DNA of 40,932 nucleotides from JAGVSR01 sp031413815 (GCA_031413815.1 JANOFU010000076.1:1-40932); one strand, 5' to 3'. Positions 33,139-40,932 are shown, numbered from the stretch's first letter. Translations and numbers: made by a program. The notes: a model not told the origin generated them from the letters alone.

Positions 33139-34497
33139 TTAGATGTCGAGGAGCAGCGTGCGCCGCTCGTAGTCGGTAACGATCCGGTGTTGTGCCTCGA
33201 CGCTTTGGCGCCCGAAATTGACATAGTGCGCACGCACATCGTCCCCGAACATCTCGGCGGCCAACTCCGAGTGCTGCAACGCATCTGTCGCTTCGGTGAG
33301 GGACCGTGGGAGTACCGGAAGCCCTTGCATTTGATAGGCATTGCCAGTCGTTGCCGTATGGTCCGGCTCGAGCGCGAGTTCGAGGCCTTTGAGGCCGGCC
33401 GCGAGCATGGCGGCATATGCGAGATAGGGATTGACGTCGGCACCAGGGATGCGATTCTCGATCCGCCGGGACGGGCCATTGCCAACAAGGCGCAACGCAA
33501 CGGTGCGGTTGTCTTCGCCCCACGTCATTGCTGCGGGTGCAAAAGTTCCCGGACGCAGCCGGCGATAAGAATTGCTCGTTGGAGCAAAGAACAAGAACAG
33601 CTCCGGCACGTAGCGGATCAGCCCTGCGAGCACATGGCGCATTTGTGCGCTGGTTCCAGCCCCGGCACTGCCGAAGACATTGATGCCGCCCCGGTCGAGC
33701 ATCGACATGTGGACGTGGCAACTGCTGCCGCCGAAATCATGATGCCACTTGGCCATGAATGTCGCGATGAGGCCCTGCTGCAGCGCGAGTTCCTTGACGC
33801 CGGTTTTGAACAGGACATGCCGGTCTGCGGCGGTCAGTGCCTCGGCATATTCGGTATTCACTTCGACCTGTCCCGGCGAATACTCGGCTTTGACGAGTTC
33901 AATGGGAACATCCGCAAGGGTCATCTTGCGCCGCAACGCGCCGAGAAATTCCTCGTCTTCGGACGTGCGGATGAGCGTTTCGGGGTGCATCACCCGATGC
34001 TTAGGCGTCAGGTTGACATAACCTTTGTCGTAGGCGCTCGACGGCGTCTCGATCAGCAGGAAGAACTCTAATTCGGAAGCAAATTGCGGTCTAAGTCCGT
34101 GCTGTGCACACCGCTCAATCATCCGCAAAAGGATTGCACGCGGCGAAACAGAAATTGACGCTCCTGCGGGAGTCACCGCATCGGCCATCACGATCGCAGT
34201 TTTCTCCGACCATGGGTAACGGCGTATCGTTGCAAGATCGGGTTTTGCCACCAAATCGGGATAGCCGTTGTCCCAACCTGTCAGCGCGAACCCGGGGTCG
34301 AGCGAATGGTCCTGTCCCCAAGCCAAGACGACGGAACAGGTTCCAACGCCTGTTCTGCAAATCCGCATGAAGTGCGTGGCTGTGAGCCGTTTTCCGTAAA
34401 GTCGGCCCTGCATGTCGGTGCCGGCGACAATGACAGTGTCGATCTCGCCCGCGTCGATAAGCTGCGTAAGGTCGCCTTCGCTGAGTGTCGTTGACAC
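33139..34497 (-). CDS. Glutamine synthetase-family ligase (PuuA/GlnT-like)
   Basis: 452 residues with the GS fold. N-terminal beta-grasp (about 10-100); catalytic domain with SELEFFL (141-147), AEYSPGQVEVN (204-214), GSSCHVHMS (257-265), NSYRRLRPGTFAP (309-321) and RRIENRIPGADVNPYLA (344-360). The C-terminus has PRSLTEATDAL in place of the GlnA adenylylation region, as in gamma-glutamylpolyamine synthetases. It probably joins glutamate to an amine rather than ammonia; the amine is not known. Start: GTG at 34497 behind TAGGGGATC. First gene of an operon with the NTF2-like, aldehyde dehydrogenase and MOSC genes, divergent from the GntR gene. Confidence 0.9.
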   Translation of the reverse strand: MSTTLSEGDLTQLIDAGEIDTVIVAGTDMQGRLYGKRLTATHFMRICRTGVGTCSVVLAWGQDHSLDPGFALTGWDNGYPDLVAKPDLATIRRYPWSEKTAIVMADAVTPAGASISVSPRAILLRMIERCAQHGLRPQFASELEFFLLIETPSSAYDKGYVNLTPKHRVMHPETLIRTSEDEEFLGALRRKMTLADVPIELVKAEYSPGQVEVNTEYAEALTAADRHVLFKTGVKELALQQGLIATFMAKWHHDFGGSSCHVHMSMLDRGGINVFGSAGAGTSAQMRHVLAGLIRYVPELFLFFAPTSNSYRRLRPGTFAPAAMTWGEDNRTVALRLVGNGPSRRIENRIPGADVNPYLAYAAMLAAGLKGLELALEPDHTATTGNAYQMQGLPVLPRSLTEATDALQHSELAAEMFGDDVRAHYVNFGRQSVEAQHRIVTDYERRTLLLDI

Positions 34498-34544
34498 GGG
34501 CGTTGATCCCCTATTCGATCGATTGACTGACAACGCGCTATCTC

Positions 34545-34568
34545 TTAAGGTCTACAAACAGACCTTAA
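34545..34568. promoter_or_regulatory. Candidate GntR operator
   Basis: TTAAGGTCT (34545-34553) and AGACCTTAA (34560-34568) form a perfect 9-bp inverted repeat around a 6-bp spacer, in the gap between the divergent GntR and ligase genes. Size and place fit a FadR-type dimer site controlling both directions. Confidence 0.65.
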
Positions 34569-34656
34569 AAATAGATCGCCGTCAATCGTCAATCTTTTTG
34601 CTGCTGTTCTTATTGGTTCTTTGGCTGACCCTTTGACCTATCGTTCTGTCACAGAC

Positions 34657-35382
34657 ATGGATCAGGCCACAGCGCTGCTGAAGGGCGCGGTGCCCTCAGG
34701 CAATGTCTTCGAGGCGACGGTCGAACGGCTCGGGCAGTCCGTCAAATTGGGGTTGTTTGCTCCCGGCGAGCAGCTGCCGACGGAGCGAGATCTAGCCGGT
34801 CTCATTGGCGTGAGCCGGACGACGGTGCGCTCGGCGATCCAAGTGTTGGTGATGGGAGGCTTTCTGGTCGTCAAGCGTGGCCGGGGTGGCGGCACCTTTG
34901 TCGCTGAGCGTCTGCCACCTCAAAAGCGGTCGCGTCGCGGCGCATTGGGTCCGAGATCCTTGGGCGATGTGGAGGATCTACTTGACCGGCGCTTCGTTCT
35001 CGAATGCGGTATTGCGGAACTTGCTGCCGAGCGCGCAACAAAGGACCAAGTCATTTCGCTGAGGGACCTGACTTTCCGGATGTGCAGCACGCTTGGGGAT
35101 TTGGACGCCTACCGCCGCATCGATGGCCAGTTTCACATCGCGCTTGCGCAGGCCACTGGCAGCGCGGGGCTGACGTCAGCCATGGCGGACATGCAGGCCA
35201 GCATGTCAGATCTAATTGCTCTCATTCCCCGGAGTGAAGACGCCTTGACTCACTCCAACGAACAACACGCGCGGATCATTGCGGCGATTGCTCGTCACGA
35301 TGCCACTTCGGCACGCCGCGAGATGAAGCAGCATGTCGAGGGCACCGCAAAGTTTCTGCGCGGGCTGTTACCGAAGGGGTGA
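34657..35382 (+). CDS. GntR/FadR-subfamily transcriptional regulator
   Basis: 241 residues. The winged helix-turn-helix (about 16-82) has GEQLPTERDLAGLIGVSRTTVRSAI and the wing KRGRGGGTFVAE. The C-terminal FCD helical domain (about 110-235) carries likely metal/ligand residues in DGQFHIALAQATG and NEQHARIIAAI. Such regulators release DNA when they bind a small organic acid or amine-derived ligand. It is divergent from the ligase operon with a perfect inverted repeat between. The start is uncertain: ATG at 34657, or a TTG at 34621 twelve codons earlier; neither has a strong ribosome site. It is convergent with purK, with a small GGCTG/CAGCC hairpin in the 17-bp gap. Confidence 0.9.
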   Translation: MDQATALLKGAVPSGNVFEATVERLGQSVKLGLFAPGEQLPTERDLAGLIGVSRTTVRSAIQVLVMGGFLVVKRGRGGGTFVAERLPPQKRSRRGALGPRSLGDVEDLLDRRFVLECGIAELAAERATKDQVISLRDLTFRMCSTLGDLDAYRRIDGQFHIALAQATGSAGLTSAMADMQASMSDLIALIPRSEDALTHSNEQHARIIAAIARHDATSARREMKQHVEGTAKFLRGLLPKG

Positions 35383-35399
35383 AGAGGCTGACACAGCCC

Positions 35400-36488
35400 C
35401 TACCGCCCCGCCTTCCCCAGCAGCCGGTTCACGTGACCCATCTTGCGGCCGGGCCGGGGATCTCCTTTGCCGTAGTGATGCAGGAACGCGCCCGGCTCGG
35501 CGGCGATCGTGTCCCAGGCGAGAATCTCATCGCCAATCAAGTTGATCATCTCGACCGACGGGCTCTTGCGCGCGGTGGACCCCAACGGCCAGCCGGCGAC
35601 TGCGCGGATGTGTTGTTCGAACTGTGAGGTTTCCGCGCCGTCAATGGTCCAGTGCCCGGAGTTGTGCACGCGCGGCGCCATTTCGTTGACGTACAAAACC
35701 TCCTGCTTGGCGAAATCTAGCGAGAAGAATTCAATGGCAAACACGCCCACGTAGTCGAGGCTGTCGGCGATGCGCTGGGCGATGGCGATGGCTTCGGCCG
35801 CTGCGGCCGGCTTGATGCGCGCCGGTGCGACTGAGCGATGTAAAATGTGATTGCGGTGCTCGTTCTCCGTCACGTCGAACGCGCGGAAATCGCCATCGAG
35901 ACCGCGGGCTGCCATGACAGAGACTTCCGCCTGGAACTGCACGAAGCCTTCCAGGATCGACGGCTGGTCGCGCATCGCGGCCCAGGCGGCTTTTGCATCG
36001 TCCGGTTTCAGGATCTTGGCCTGGCCCTTGCCGTCGTAGCCGAAACGGCGGGTCTTCAGCACACCCGGCAGTCCGATCTCGCCCATCGCCTTTTGTAAAT
36101 CCGCGAAGCTGTCCACAGCAGCGAACGGTGCAGTTTGCGCGCCGAGCTCGCGCGCCAATGTCTTTTCGTTGATGCGGTCCTGCGCGCACGCAAGCGCTTT
36201 GGCACCAGGGCGCACGGGAACATGCTGATTCAAGAATTCCACAGTCGGAACAGGAATGTTCTCGAACTCGTAGGTCGCAACCGAGATGCACTTTGCGAAT
36301 GCTGCCAGCGCAACTTCGTCATCGTAAGGCGCGATGGTATGGGCGGCCGATATGTCGAACGCCGGCCCCGGCGTGTCGGAATAGATGTGGCACTTGAGGC
36401 CGAGGCGGGCGGCGGCCAGCGCCAGCATGCGGCCGAGCTGGCCGCTGCCGAGAATGCCAATCGTTGAGCCGGGAGGAAGTGCGGTCAT
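35400..36488 (-). CDS. purK: N5-carboxyaminoimidazole ribonucleotide synthase
   Basis: 362 residues. The N-terminal Rossmann-like part has GILGSGQLGRMLALAA; the ATP-grasp domain has TRRFGYDGKGQAKI, FVQFQAEVSVMAARG, and the C-terminal MAPRVHNSGHWTIDG and SQFEQHIRA blocks that mark PurK. It makes N5-CAIR from AIR, bicarbonate and ATP in purine synthesis. purE ends 9 bp upstream, so the two form the usual purEK operon, with PurK supplying the PurE substrate. Length and motifs are complete. Confidence 0.95.
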   Translation of the reverse strand: MTALPPGSTIGILGSGQLGRMLALAAARLGLKCHIYSDTPGPAFDISAAHTIAPYDDEVALAAFAKCISVATYEFENIPVPTVEFLNQHVPVRPGAKALACAQDRINEKTLARELGAQTAPFAAVDSFADLQKAMGEIGLPGVLKTRRFGYDGKGQAKILKPDDAKAAWAAMRDQPSILEGFVQFQAEVSVMAARGLDGDFRAFDVTENEHRNHILHRSVAPARIKPAAAAEAIAIAQRIADSLDYVGVFAIEFFSLDFAKQEVLYVNEMAPRVHNSGHWTIDGAETSQFEQHIRAVAGWPLGSTARKSPSVEMINLIGDEILAWDTIAAEPGAFLHHYGKGDPRPGRKMGHVNRLLGKAGR

Positions 36489-36497
36489 GACGGGCTG

Positions 36498-36992
36498 TTA
36501 CGCGTCCTTCGGGTGTTCAGCAACCGCACTGGTGTGCCGGGCGCGCCAGTCATCGAGCCGCTTGGCGAGTGCGGCATCGCTCAATGCGAGAATTTGTGCA
36601 GCCAGCAGCCCGGCATTCTTGGCTCCAGGTTCGCCAATCGCCAATGTGCCGACCGGAATACCCGCTGGCATTTGCACAATCGAGAGCAGGCTGTCCTGGC
36701 CCTTCAGCGCCTTGCTTTCGATGGGCACGCCCAACACCGGCAGGGGAGTCATGGACGCCGTCATGCCGGGCAGATGGGCCGCTCCGCCTGCGCCCGCAAT
36801 GATCACCTTGAGTCCGGCCGCTTTAGCGCCCTTGGCATAGGCATAAAGCCGGTCCGGCGTGCGATGGGCGGAGACGATTTTGGTCTCGTGGGGTACGCCG
36901 AGTTCGTCGAGGATATCAGCGGCGTGCTTCATCGTCGGCCAGTCAGATTGGCTTCCCATGATAATGCCGACAAGCGGCGAGGCCTTGGCCAT
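36498..36992 (-). CDS. purE: N5-carboxyaminoimidazole ribonucleotide mutase
   Basis: 164 residues from an ATG at 36992 with GTGGGGAAG upstream (a GTG at 37010 is the alternative). Class I PurE signature: GIIMGSQSDWPTMKHA (9-24), the catalytic His in SAHRTPDRLY, and IAGAGGAAHLPGMTAS. It moves the carboxylate of N5-CAIR to carbon 4 to give CAIR. It is the first gene of the purE-purK pair. Confidence 0.95.
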   Translation of the reverse strand: MAKASPLVGIIMGSQSDWPTMKHAADILDELGVPHETKIVSAHRTPDRLYAYAKGAKAAGLKVIIAGAGGAAHLPGMTASMTPLPVLGVPIESKALKGQDSLLSIVQMPAGIPVGTLAIGEPGAKNAGLLAAQILALSDAALAKRLDDWRARHTSAVAEHPKDA

Positions 36993-37079
36993 GTGATCGA
37001 GCTTCCCCACACCCGGAAAGCGCGCGGTTCTAGAGGAGATGGGCTGATTTTACAAGGGCTATGGACGGTTGTGCCGGGG

Positions 37080-37628
37080 TTAACCGAACAGATCGGCCAG
37101 CTGGAGCGTCACGCCCGGCGGATTGAGCACGATGCTGCCCGCTTCGATGACCTTCAATTCGGGTTGGCCACCGGTGCCGCGGAAGTAGTGCAGCACCACG
37201 TGTTTCTTTGTGTTCACAACGAGATAGTGCGCGATGGACGGGACTTTGAAGTAGTTGACGAGCTTCGTGCCCGTATCGACAGGGCCGGTGCTGGGGCTCA
37301 AGACTTTGACAACGATGACGGGGTCTAAAACCAAAATCGTCTCGTCGGCCAGAGGGAGGCCAAGTCGCAGCAGAGAATCGGGCTCGTGGACGGTCCGGTC
37401 CGCGATTTTTACCGCCATTCCGTCGCCGAAGACCTCACCAGAAAGCCCCGATTCCGAGAGCGCCGCTTCAAGCGCCTTGGCGACCCTGAATTTGGCACGT
37501 GCGTGGGAGGCTTGTTCCGAGTTCATCTGCACCACCACGCCATCAAGCAGCTCAAACCGGCCCAGCGGCTGCCGCTCGGCCCAAGCGGCGAATTCCTCGG
37601 CGGTCATGTGCTTCAATGGCAGGTTCAT
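37080..37628 (-). CDS. Uma2-family (DUF820) nuclease-fold protein with altered active site
   Basis: 182 residues from the ATG at 37628. The fold is that of Uma2/DUF820 PD-(D/E)xK proteins: HMTAEEFAAWAE, FELLDGVVVQM, EPDSLL (Asp84) and VVKVLSPST, TKLVNYFKV (Lys122). The normally conserved Glu of the VEVLSPST motif is Lys108 here; the codon reads AAA. That would remove one metal ligand, so the protein may be catalytically dead or have changed role. Uma2 proteins often occur in many copies and their function is unclear. No Shine-Dalgarno is seen; the frame is open to 37691. Confidence 0.82.
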   Translation of the reverse strand: MNLPLKHMTAEEFAAWAERQPLGRFELLDGVVVQMNSEQASHARAKFRVAKALEAALSESGLSGEVFGDGMAVKIADRTVHEPDSLLRLGLPLADETILVLDPVIVVKVLSPSTGPVDTGTKLVNYFKVPSIAHYLVVNTKKHVVLHYFRGTGGQPELKVIEAGSIVLNPPGVTLQLADLFG

Positions 37629-37758
37629 GGGGGGAAAATACCATAGTGCGGGTTCTACCGGAAGGCAGCGCGTCGACCGCATTCGGGCCATCGCCGCTTT
37701 CAGAAAGTCCTAACCGTGATGTGACAGGCTGACGTGCGCAACGTTGAAAGGACCTGTC

Positions 37759-39042
37759 ATGGTGCCAAAGCTGCCGCCGCTCATCGTGTCCCGTCAGCCA
37801 CGTCAGATTGGCAAGGACTGGTCGCACGCATCGAGTTGGTTCGGCGGCAAGCCCCGGCTCGGCTCGCTATCGTGGCCGCGCGGCGGCCCTCAGCAGAAGC
37901 CCATGCACTTCATTGCCCAGATCGATTTGGGCGCGGTCGCGCATCAGTTGCCGGAAGGCGCGATCCCTGAGGCAGGTTCCCTCGCATTTTTCCTGGGTGC
38001 CCAAGGCAGCACGGACGGCGCAGTCATTTTTGTACCGCCATCCAGCTCCATTCGTGAAACCGATCCGCCGGCCGATGCGCCCGCAATTTTCGAACCTGGG
38101 GCAGATATTTTTCCGCAGAACGCGGACGCCGCAGCGCCCCGGCTGTTCCGGTATTGGCCCATCGATATTGCGCCGATTGACCTTGACCAGTCATGCGAGG
38201 CCACGAACGGCGAGATGCAGAACGCAGTCTCCGGCATGTTCACGCGCCGCCAGTAGTTTCTGGGCGCCAAGGAGGCTTTCGAAACGCTGGGCGACACTCC
38301 CAGACCTCACTGGTGGCACAGCGCGATTTACTATGCCGAGTGTCTGAGAACAGCCGTGCGCTGTGCGCCCAACATCGAAAGTGCGCGCCGCCCTTACCAC
38401 GAAAAGGCGCGAGCAGACGTCGAGAAACTGAGACCGAAAAAGTTCCTAGGCATCTTCGGGTCGCGCGCAGCGGATGACGGAGAAGCCCTCAAGAACGCCG
38501 AACAACAGCTCGCCCGGTATCAACAACAGCATGACAGGTACCAGCGGCAGTTGCCGGAATTCGAACGCTTCGCCAACGACGCCCGCGTCTGGGTGGCCGG
38601 TAAAGATCCCCATCACTTGATGACACCCAGCGAAGCCGAGGCTTTTGCTGCGCTGTTTGCGCGCGGCCGCACAGAGTTTGAGGATTTCGTCCGCTATACC
38701 ACGCCGTATTCTCTCGATGACGCCGCCGTCCAAACGCTGTTGTTTCTGGCGACGGCGGATGAGCGGGGCTACGCGACACTGCCCGAGCCGGTTCGCGCGC
38801 TCATCAACGACAAATTTCTCCTGCCAACGGACAGTTGGCACCAGATGTTTGGTTCTGGTGTCGATATTCAGGGCAATGCCGCTGATGAAAACAACGGCAA
38901 ACATATGCTTCTTCAGCTGATGTACGATGACATGATGGGGTGGAGGTTCGGCGACATGGGCGCCTACCAGTTTTGGATTTCGCCGGCTGATCTGGCCAAG
39001 CGCAACTGGGCCGGCGTGACGATCACGTTCGAGTGCAGCTAA
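37759..39042 (+). pseudogene. DUF1963 (YwqG-like) gene interrupted by an in-frame amber codon
   Basis: The frame from 37759 to 39042 (428 codons) encodes one DUF1963-type protein, with the opening half in WFGGKPRLGSLSWP and FIAQIDLGAV and the C-terminal half in HMLLQLMYDDMMGWRFGD and YQFWISPADL. A single TAG at 38254-38256 splits it; the same frame continues without gap through LGAKEAFETLGDTPRPHWW. No frameshift or insertion is seen. The upstream piece alone has 165 codons; the downstream piece has an internal ATG at 38356. DUF1963 proteins have no settled function. It may be a recent nonsense allele or a sequencing error. Confidence 0.82.
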
Positions 39043-39198
39043 GCCCGGATTGCCGTGCTGTTTTGCGCATGTGTGCCTCCCGCAACGCCAGCTACTCGAA
39101 TCCCTTGAAATCCACGGCCATCTGGCTTATTCGCGTGTCTCTTGCCACTGCAAAAGCGTGCGCTTGGCGCCGCTGAGATTTGAAAAGGAGTGACGGAA

Positions 39199-40413
39199 TT
39201 GGATAGCGTTTTGATCATCGGCGCTGGAGCTGCTGGCTCTGTCACGGCCCAGAAGTGCGCGATGAACCGCGACGTGTTCAAGAACATCCACTTGGCTTCC
39301 CGGCGGTTGGTCAGCTGCGAGAAGGTCGCCAAGCAGTGCAAGACGCCGATCGATATTTCCCAGGTCGATGCTGACAACGTCGCTGAGACCGTCGCGTTGA
39401 TCCAAAAGGTGAAGCCCGATCTTCTGATCAACATGGCGCTGCCCTATCAGGACTTGGCGATCATGGACGCCTGCCTGGAGACAGGCGTGCACTATATGGA
39501 CACGGCCAACTACGAGCCGCGCGATGTCGCGAAGTTCGAATACTCCTGGCAGTGGAAATACCAGGATCGCTACAAGGCCAAGGGCATCATGGCCGTGCTC
39601 GGCTGCGGCTTTGATCCCGGCCAGTCGAACATCTATTGCGCATACGCCCAGGAATTCCTGTTCGACGAGATCGACACCATCGACATCGTCGACTGCAACG
39701 ACGGCAGCCACGGCAAGGCGTTCGCGACGAACTTCAATCCGGAAATCAACCTGCGCGAAGTCACGCAGCGCGGCAAATACTGGAAGAACGGCCAATGGAT
39801 CGACATTGATCCGCTGTCGATTTCGGCGATGATCGACTATCCGGAAGTGGGTCCGCGCAAGTCGTATCTGATCTATCACGAGGAGGAAGAAAGCCTTGTT
39901 GAGAACATCAAGGGCCTGAAGCAGATCCGTTTCTGGATGACGTTCTCTGACAACTACATCAAGCACCTCGAGGTGCTGCAGAACGTCGGCATGACCCGAA
40001 TCGATCCCGTCATGTACAAGGGCAATCCGGTCATCCCGATGGAGTTTCTGAAGGAACTTCTACCGCCGCCGTCGTCGCTGGGTGAGAACTACACCGGCCG
40101 CACATCCATCGGTTGCATCCTGCGCGGCAAGAAGGACGGCAAAGACAAGATCGCCATGATCTACAACGTTTGCGATCATGCGGATTGCTACAAGGAAACG
40201 AGCGCGCAGGCTGTGTCCTACACCACAGGCGTGCCGCCGGTTGTGGGCGCGATGATGATGTTCAAAGGTCATTGGAAGGGAGCGGGCGTCTGGAACGTCG
40301 AGCAGCTGCCGTCAAAGCCTTTCATGGACGAAATCGGCAAGCAAGGCCTGCCGTGGCACCTGAAGGAGCTGACGGTTGCCGATCAGAAAGAGCTGTTTGC
40401 GGTGAAGACGTGA
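39199..40413 (+). CDS. Saccharopine dehydrogenase-family, carboxynorspermidine dehydrogenase-like
   Basis: 404 residues. The Rossmann motif IIGAGAAGS (6-14) binds NADPH. The stretch NMALPYQDLAIMDACLETGVHYMDTANYEP, and the GCGFDPGQSN motif, are typical of carboxynorspermidine/carboxyspermidine dehydrogenases, which reductively join aspartate semialdehyde with a diamine. The related decarboxylase NspC is not in the window. Start: a TTG at 39199 is chosen, because AAAAGGAG lies 8 nt before it; the GTG at 39190 overlaps that ribosome site. Other saccharopine-dehydrogenase substrates remain possible. A perfect hairpin follows the stop by 10 bp. Confidence 0.87.
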   Translation: MDSVLIIGAGAAGSVTAQKCAMNRDVFKNIHLASRRLVSCEKVAKQCKTPIDISQVDADNVAETVALIQKVKPDLLINMALPYQDLAIMDACLETGVHYMDTANYEPRDVAKFEYSWQWKYQDRYKAKGIMAVLGCGFDPGQSNIYCAYAQEFLFDEIDTIDIVDCNDGSHGKAFATNFNPEINLREVTQRGKYWKNGQWIDIDPLSISAMIDYPEVGPRKSYLIYHEEEESLVENIKGLKQIRFWMTFSDNYIKHLEVLQNVGMTRIDPVMYKGNPVIPMEFLKELLPPPSSLGENYTGRTSIGCILRGKKDGKDKIAMIYNVCDHADCYKETSAQAVSYTTGVPPVVGAMMMFKGHWKGAGVWNVEQLPSKPFMDEIGKQGLPWHLKELTVADQKELFAVKT

Positions 40414-40423
40414 GGTGTTGATT

Positions 40424-40456
40424 GGTGTCAGACACCTTTCAGAGGTGTCTGACACC
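40424..40456. repeat. Perfect 14-bp inverted repeat after the dehydrogenase gene
   Basis: GGTGTCAGACACCT (40424-40437) and AGGTGTCTGACACC (40443-40456) pair perfectly around TTCAG. Each arm is itself a palindrome, so two GGTGTCnGACACC units lie in tandem. It lies 10 bp after the stop, so it is either a terminator-like hairpin (no T tract) or a REP-type element. Confidence 0.7.
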
Positions 40457-40846
40457 ACAATTCTCACGGCTGCCGCACTCCGCGATCTTGCGATCCGGGG
40501 TTTTGAGAGGCGAGGGGTGCGGGGCGGCCGGAGCCGCTCGGGCAATCCGTGGTGTATTGGGTAGCGACGCGAGCCGCCCCGCGACAGGATTTTGGGCCTG
40601 AGGCTGCCCGTTACGCGGTTTCCCCGCAACCCGGACTTGCACCGGGTGGACGACCTGAGCCTTCCATAGAAAAGCTTGCGTGAAGCCCTCCTATAGAACC
40701 TGCCTCCCGGTCCACACCGTTGAGACGCCTCTTAAGCAGCATCCCCTCACGGACCGGGATGGCGCGCAATATGGGCGAGGTTTTGAGCGCGGGGATTGTA
40801 TCTGAGGAATTGCTTGATCGTAGGGTTAACTGACGCCGATGATCAG

Positions 40847-40882
40847 GCCCGTGAGGCGAGGTCACCACCTAGCCTCACGGGC
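40847..40882. repeat. 11-bp inverted repeat near the window end
   Basis: GCCCGTGAGGC (40847-40857) pairs perfectly with GCCTCACGGGC (40872-40882); the loop holds an extra AGGT/ACCT stem around CACC. This gives a long hairpin in the non-coding tail. Confidence 0.6.
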
Positions 40883-40932
40883 AGCGAGCGGTCACCGCGG
40901 GGATAGACCCCTTCAAGGTCGCAAGTTATCTC

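Larger units (their letters stand above)
40414..40932. other. Non-coding tail of the window, rich in inverted repeats
   Basis: No convincing gene in 519 bp; short minus-strand frames look like artefacts. Besides the separately listed repeats there are GCGGGGCGGC/GCCGCCCCGC (40519-40528 and 40573-40582), ACCCGG/CCGGGT (40629-40634 and 40642-40647) and GGGG/CCCC (40899-40902 and 40908-40911). The density suggests a structured RNA or a repeat unit; I could not match rnpB, tmRNA, 4.5S RNA or a known riboswitch. Confidence 0.5.

Noticed and set aside
33104..33721. Long upstream extension of the NTF2-like gene
   Set aside because: It runs through the ligase gene in another frame; the ATG at 33103 has a good ribosome site and begins the fold.
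33124..34071. 315-codon open frame on the plus strand opposite the ligase gene
   Set aside because: Complementary to conserved glutamine-synthetase motifs; no domain and no ribosome site.
36513..37328. 271-codon plus-strand frame over purE and the Uma2 gene
   Set aside because: Antisense shadow crossing two unrelated genes and their gap.
39127..39966. 279-codon minus-strand frame opposite the saccharopine dehydrogenase-family gene
   Set aside because: It is antisense to the NADPH-binding and conserved blocks of the dehydrogenase.
40625..40650. T-arm-like stem in the tail as a tRNA or tmRNA
   Set aside because: No acceptor stem, anticodon arm or tag-peptide frame could be found around it.
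40600..40730. Cobalamin riboswitch on the minus strand
   Set aside because: The GGTGCAAGTCC core is present, but the expected CCCGCAACTGT and B12-box segments are not, and no B12 gene is downstream.

Overview
The window reads as a GC-rich chromosomal segment of an alphaproteobacterium, most likely in or near the Hyphomicrobiales (Rhizobiales). The pointers are a pntAA-pntAB-pntB transhydrogenase operon directly after a tiny aa3-type cytochrome oxidase subunit IV gene, SufT and SufA family proteins, a 669-residue ParE, a purE-purK pair, an AqpZ-type aquaporin, and frequent GTG/TTG starts behind good Shine-Dalgarno sequences. Most of it is ordinary housekeeping DNA. I see no insertion sequence, prophage, CRISPR array, rRNA or tRNA.

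Layout. 1-7.3 kb: a SufT-like gene and a SufA-like gene, normally close neighbours, are separated by about 6.4 kb holding a TetR repressor divergent from a PYROXD2-like FAD oxidoreductase, then a large hybrid histidine kinase and a single-domain response regulator. 7.3-10.2 kb: a small helical protein, a TfoX-like protein and an RhlE-type DEAD-box helicase with a long low-complexity tail. 10.2-16.3 kb, all on the minus strand: aqpZ, parE, a CxxC mini-protein, a structured intergenic stretch, an ABC-F ATPase and a DUF411 metal-binding protein. 16.3-19.1 kb: an ABC1/UbiB-like kinase abutting two translationally coupled, paralogous secreted proteins of unknown function. 19.3-25.1 kb: cox subunit IV, a strong terminator, the pnt operon and katG. 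25.2-30.3 kb: a zinc-ribbon protein, a secreted alpha/beta hydrolase, a small secreted HExxH metalloprotease-like protein, a LysM lipoprotein, a membrane protein, a BEM46-like hydrolase and rpsU with a long glycine-rich extension.

30.5-35.4 kb is the most system-like part. A minus-strand operon (glutamine synthetase-like ligase, NTF2-like protein, aldehyde dehydrogenase, MOSC protein) is divergent from a GntR/FadR regulator, with a perfect 9-bp inverted repeat between them. It looks like a regulated gamma-glutamylation route for an amine, followed by aldehyde oxidation; the substrate is unknown.

35.4-40.9 kb: purK and purE, a Uma2 nuclease-fold protein whose catalytic Glu is replaced by Lys, a DUF1963 gene interrupted by one in-frame amber codon, and a carboxynorspermidine-dehydrogenase-like gene. 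The window ends in about 520 bp of non-coding DNA dense in inverted repeats, which I could not assign to a known RNA.
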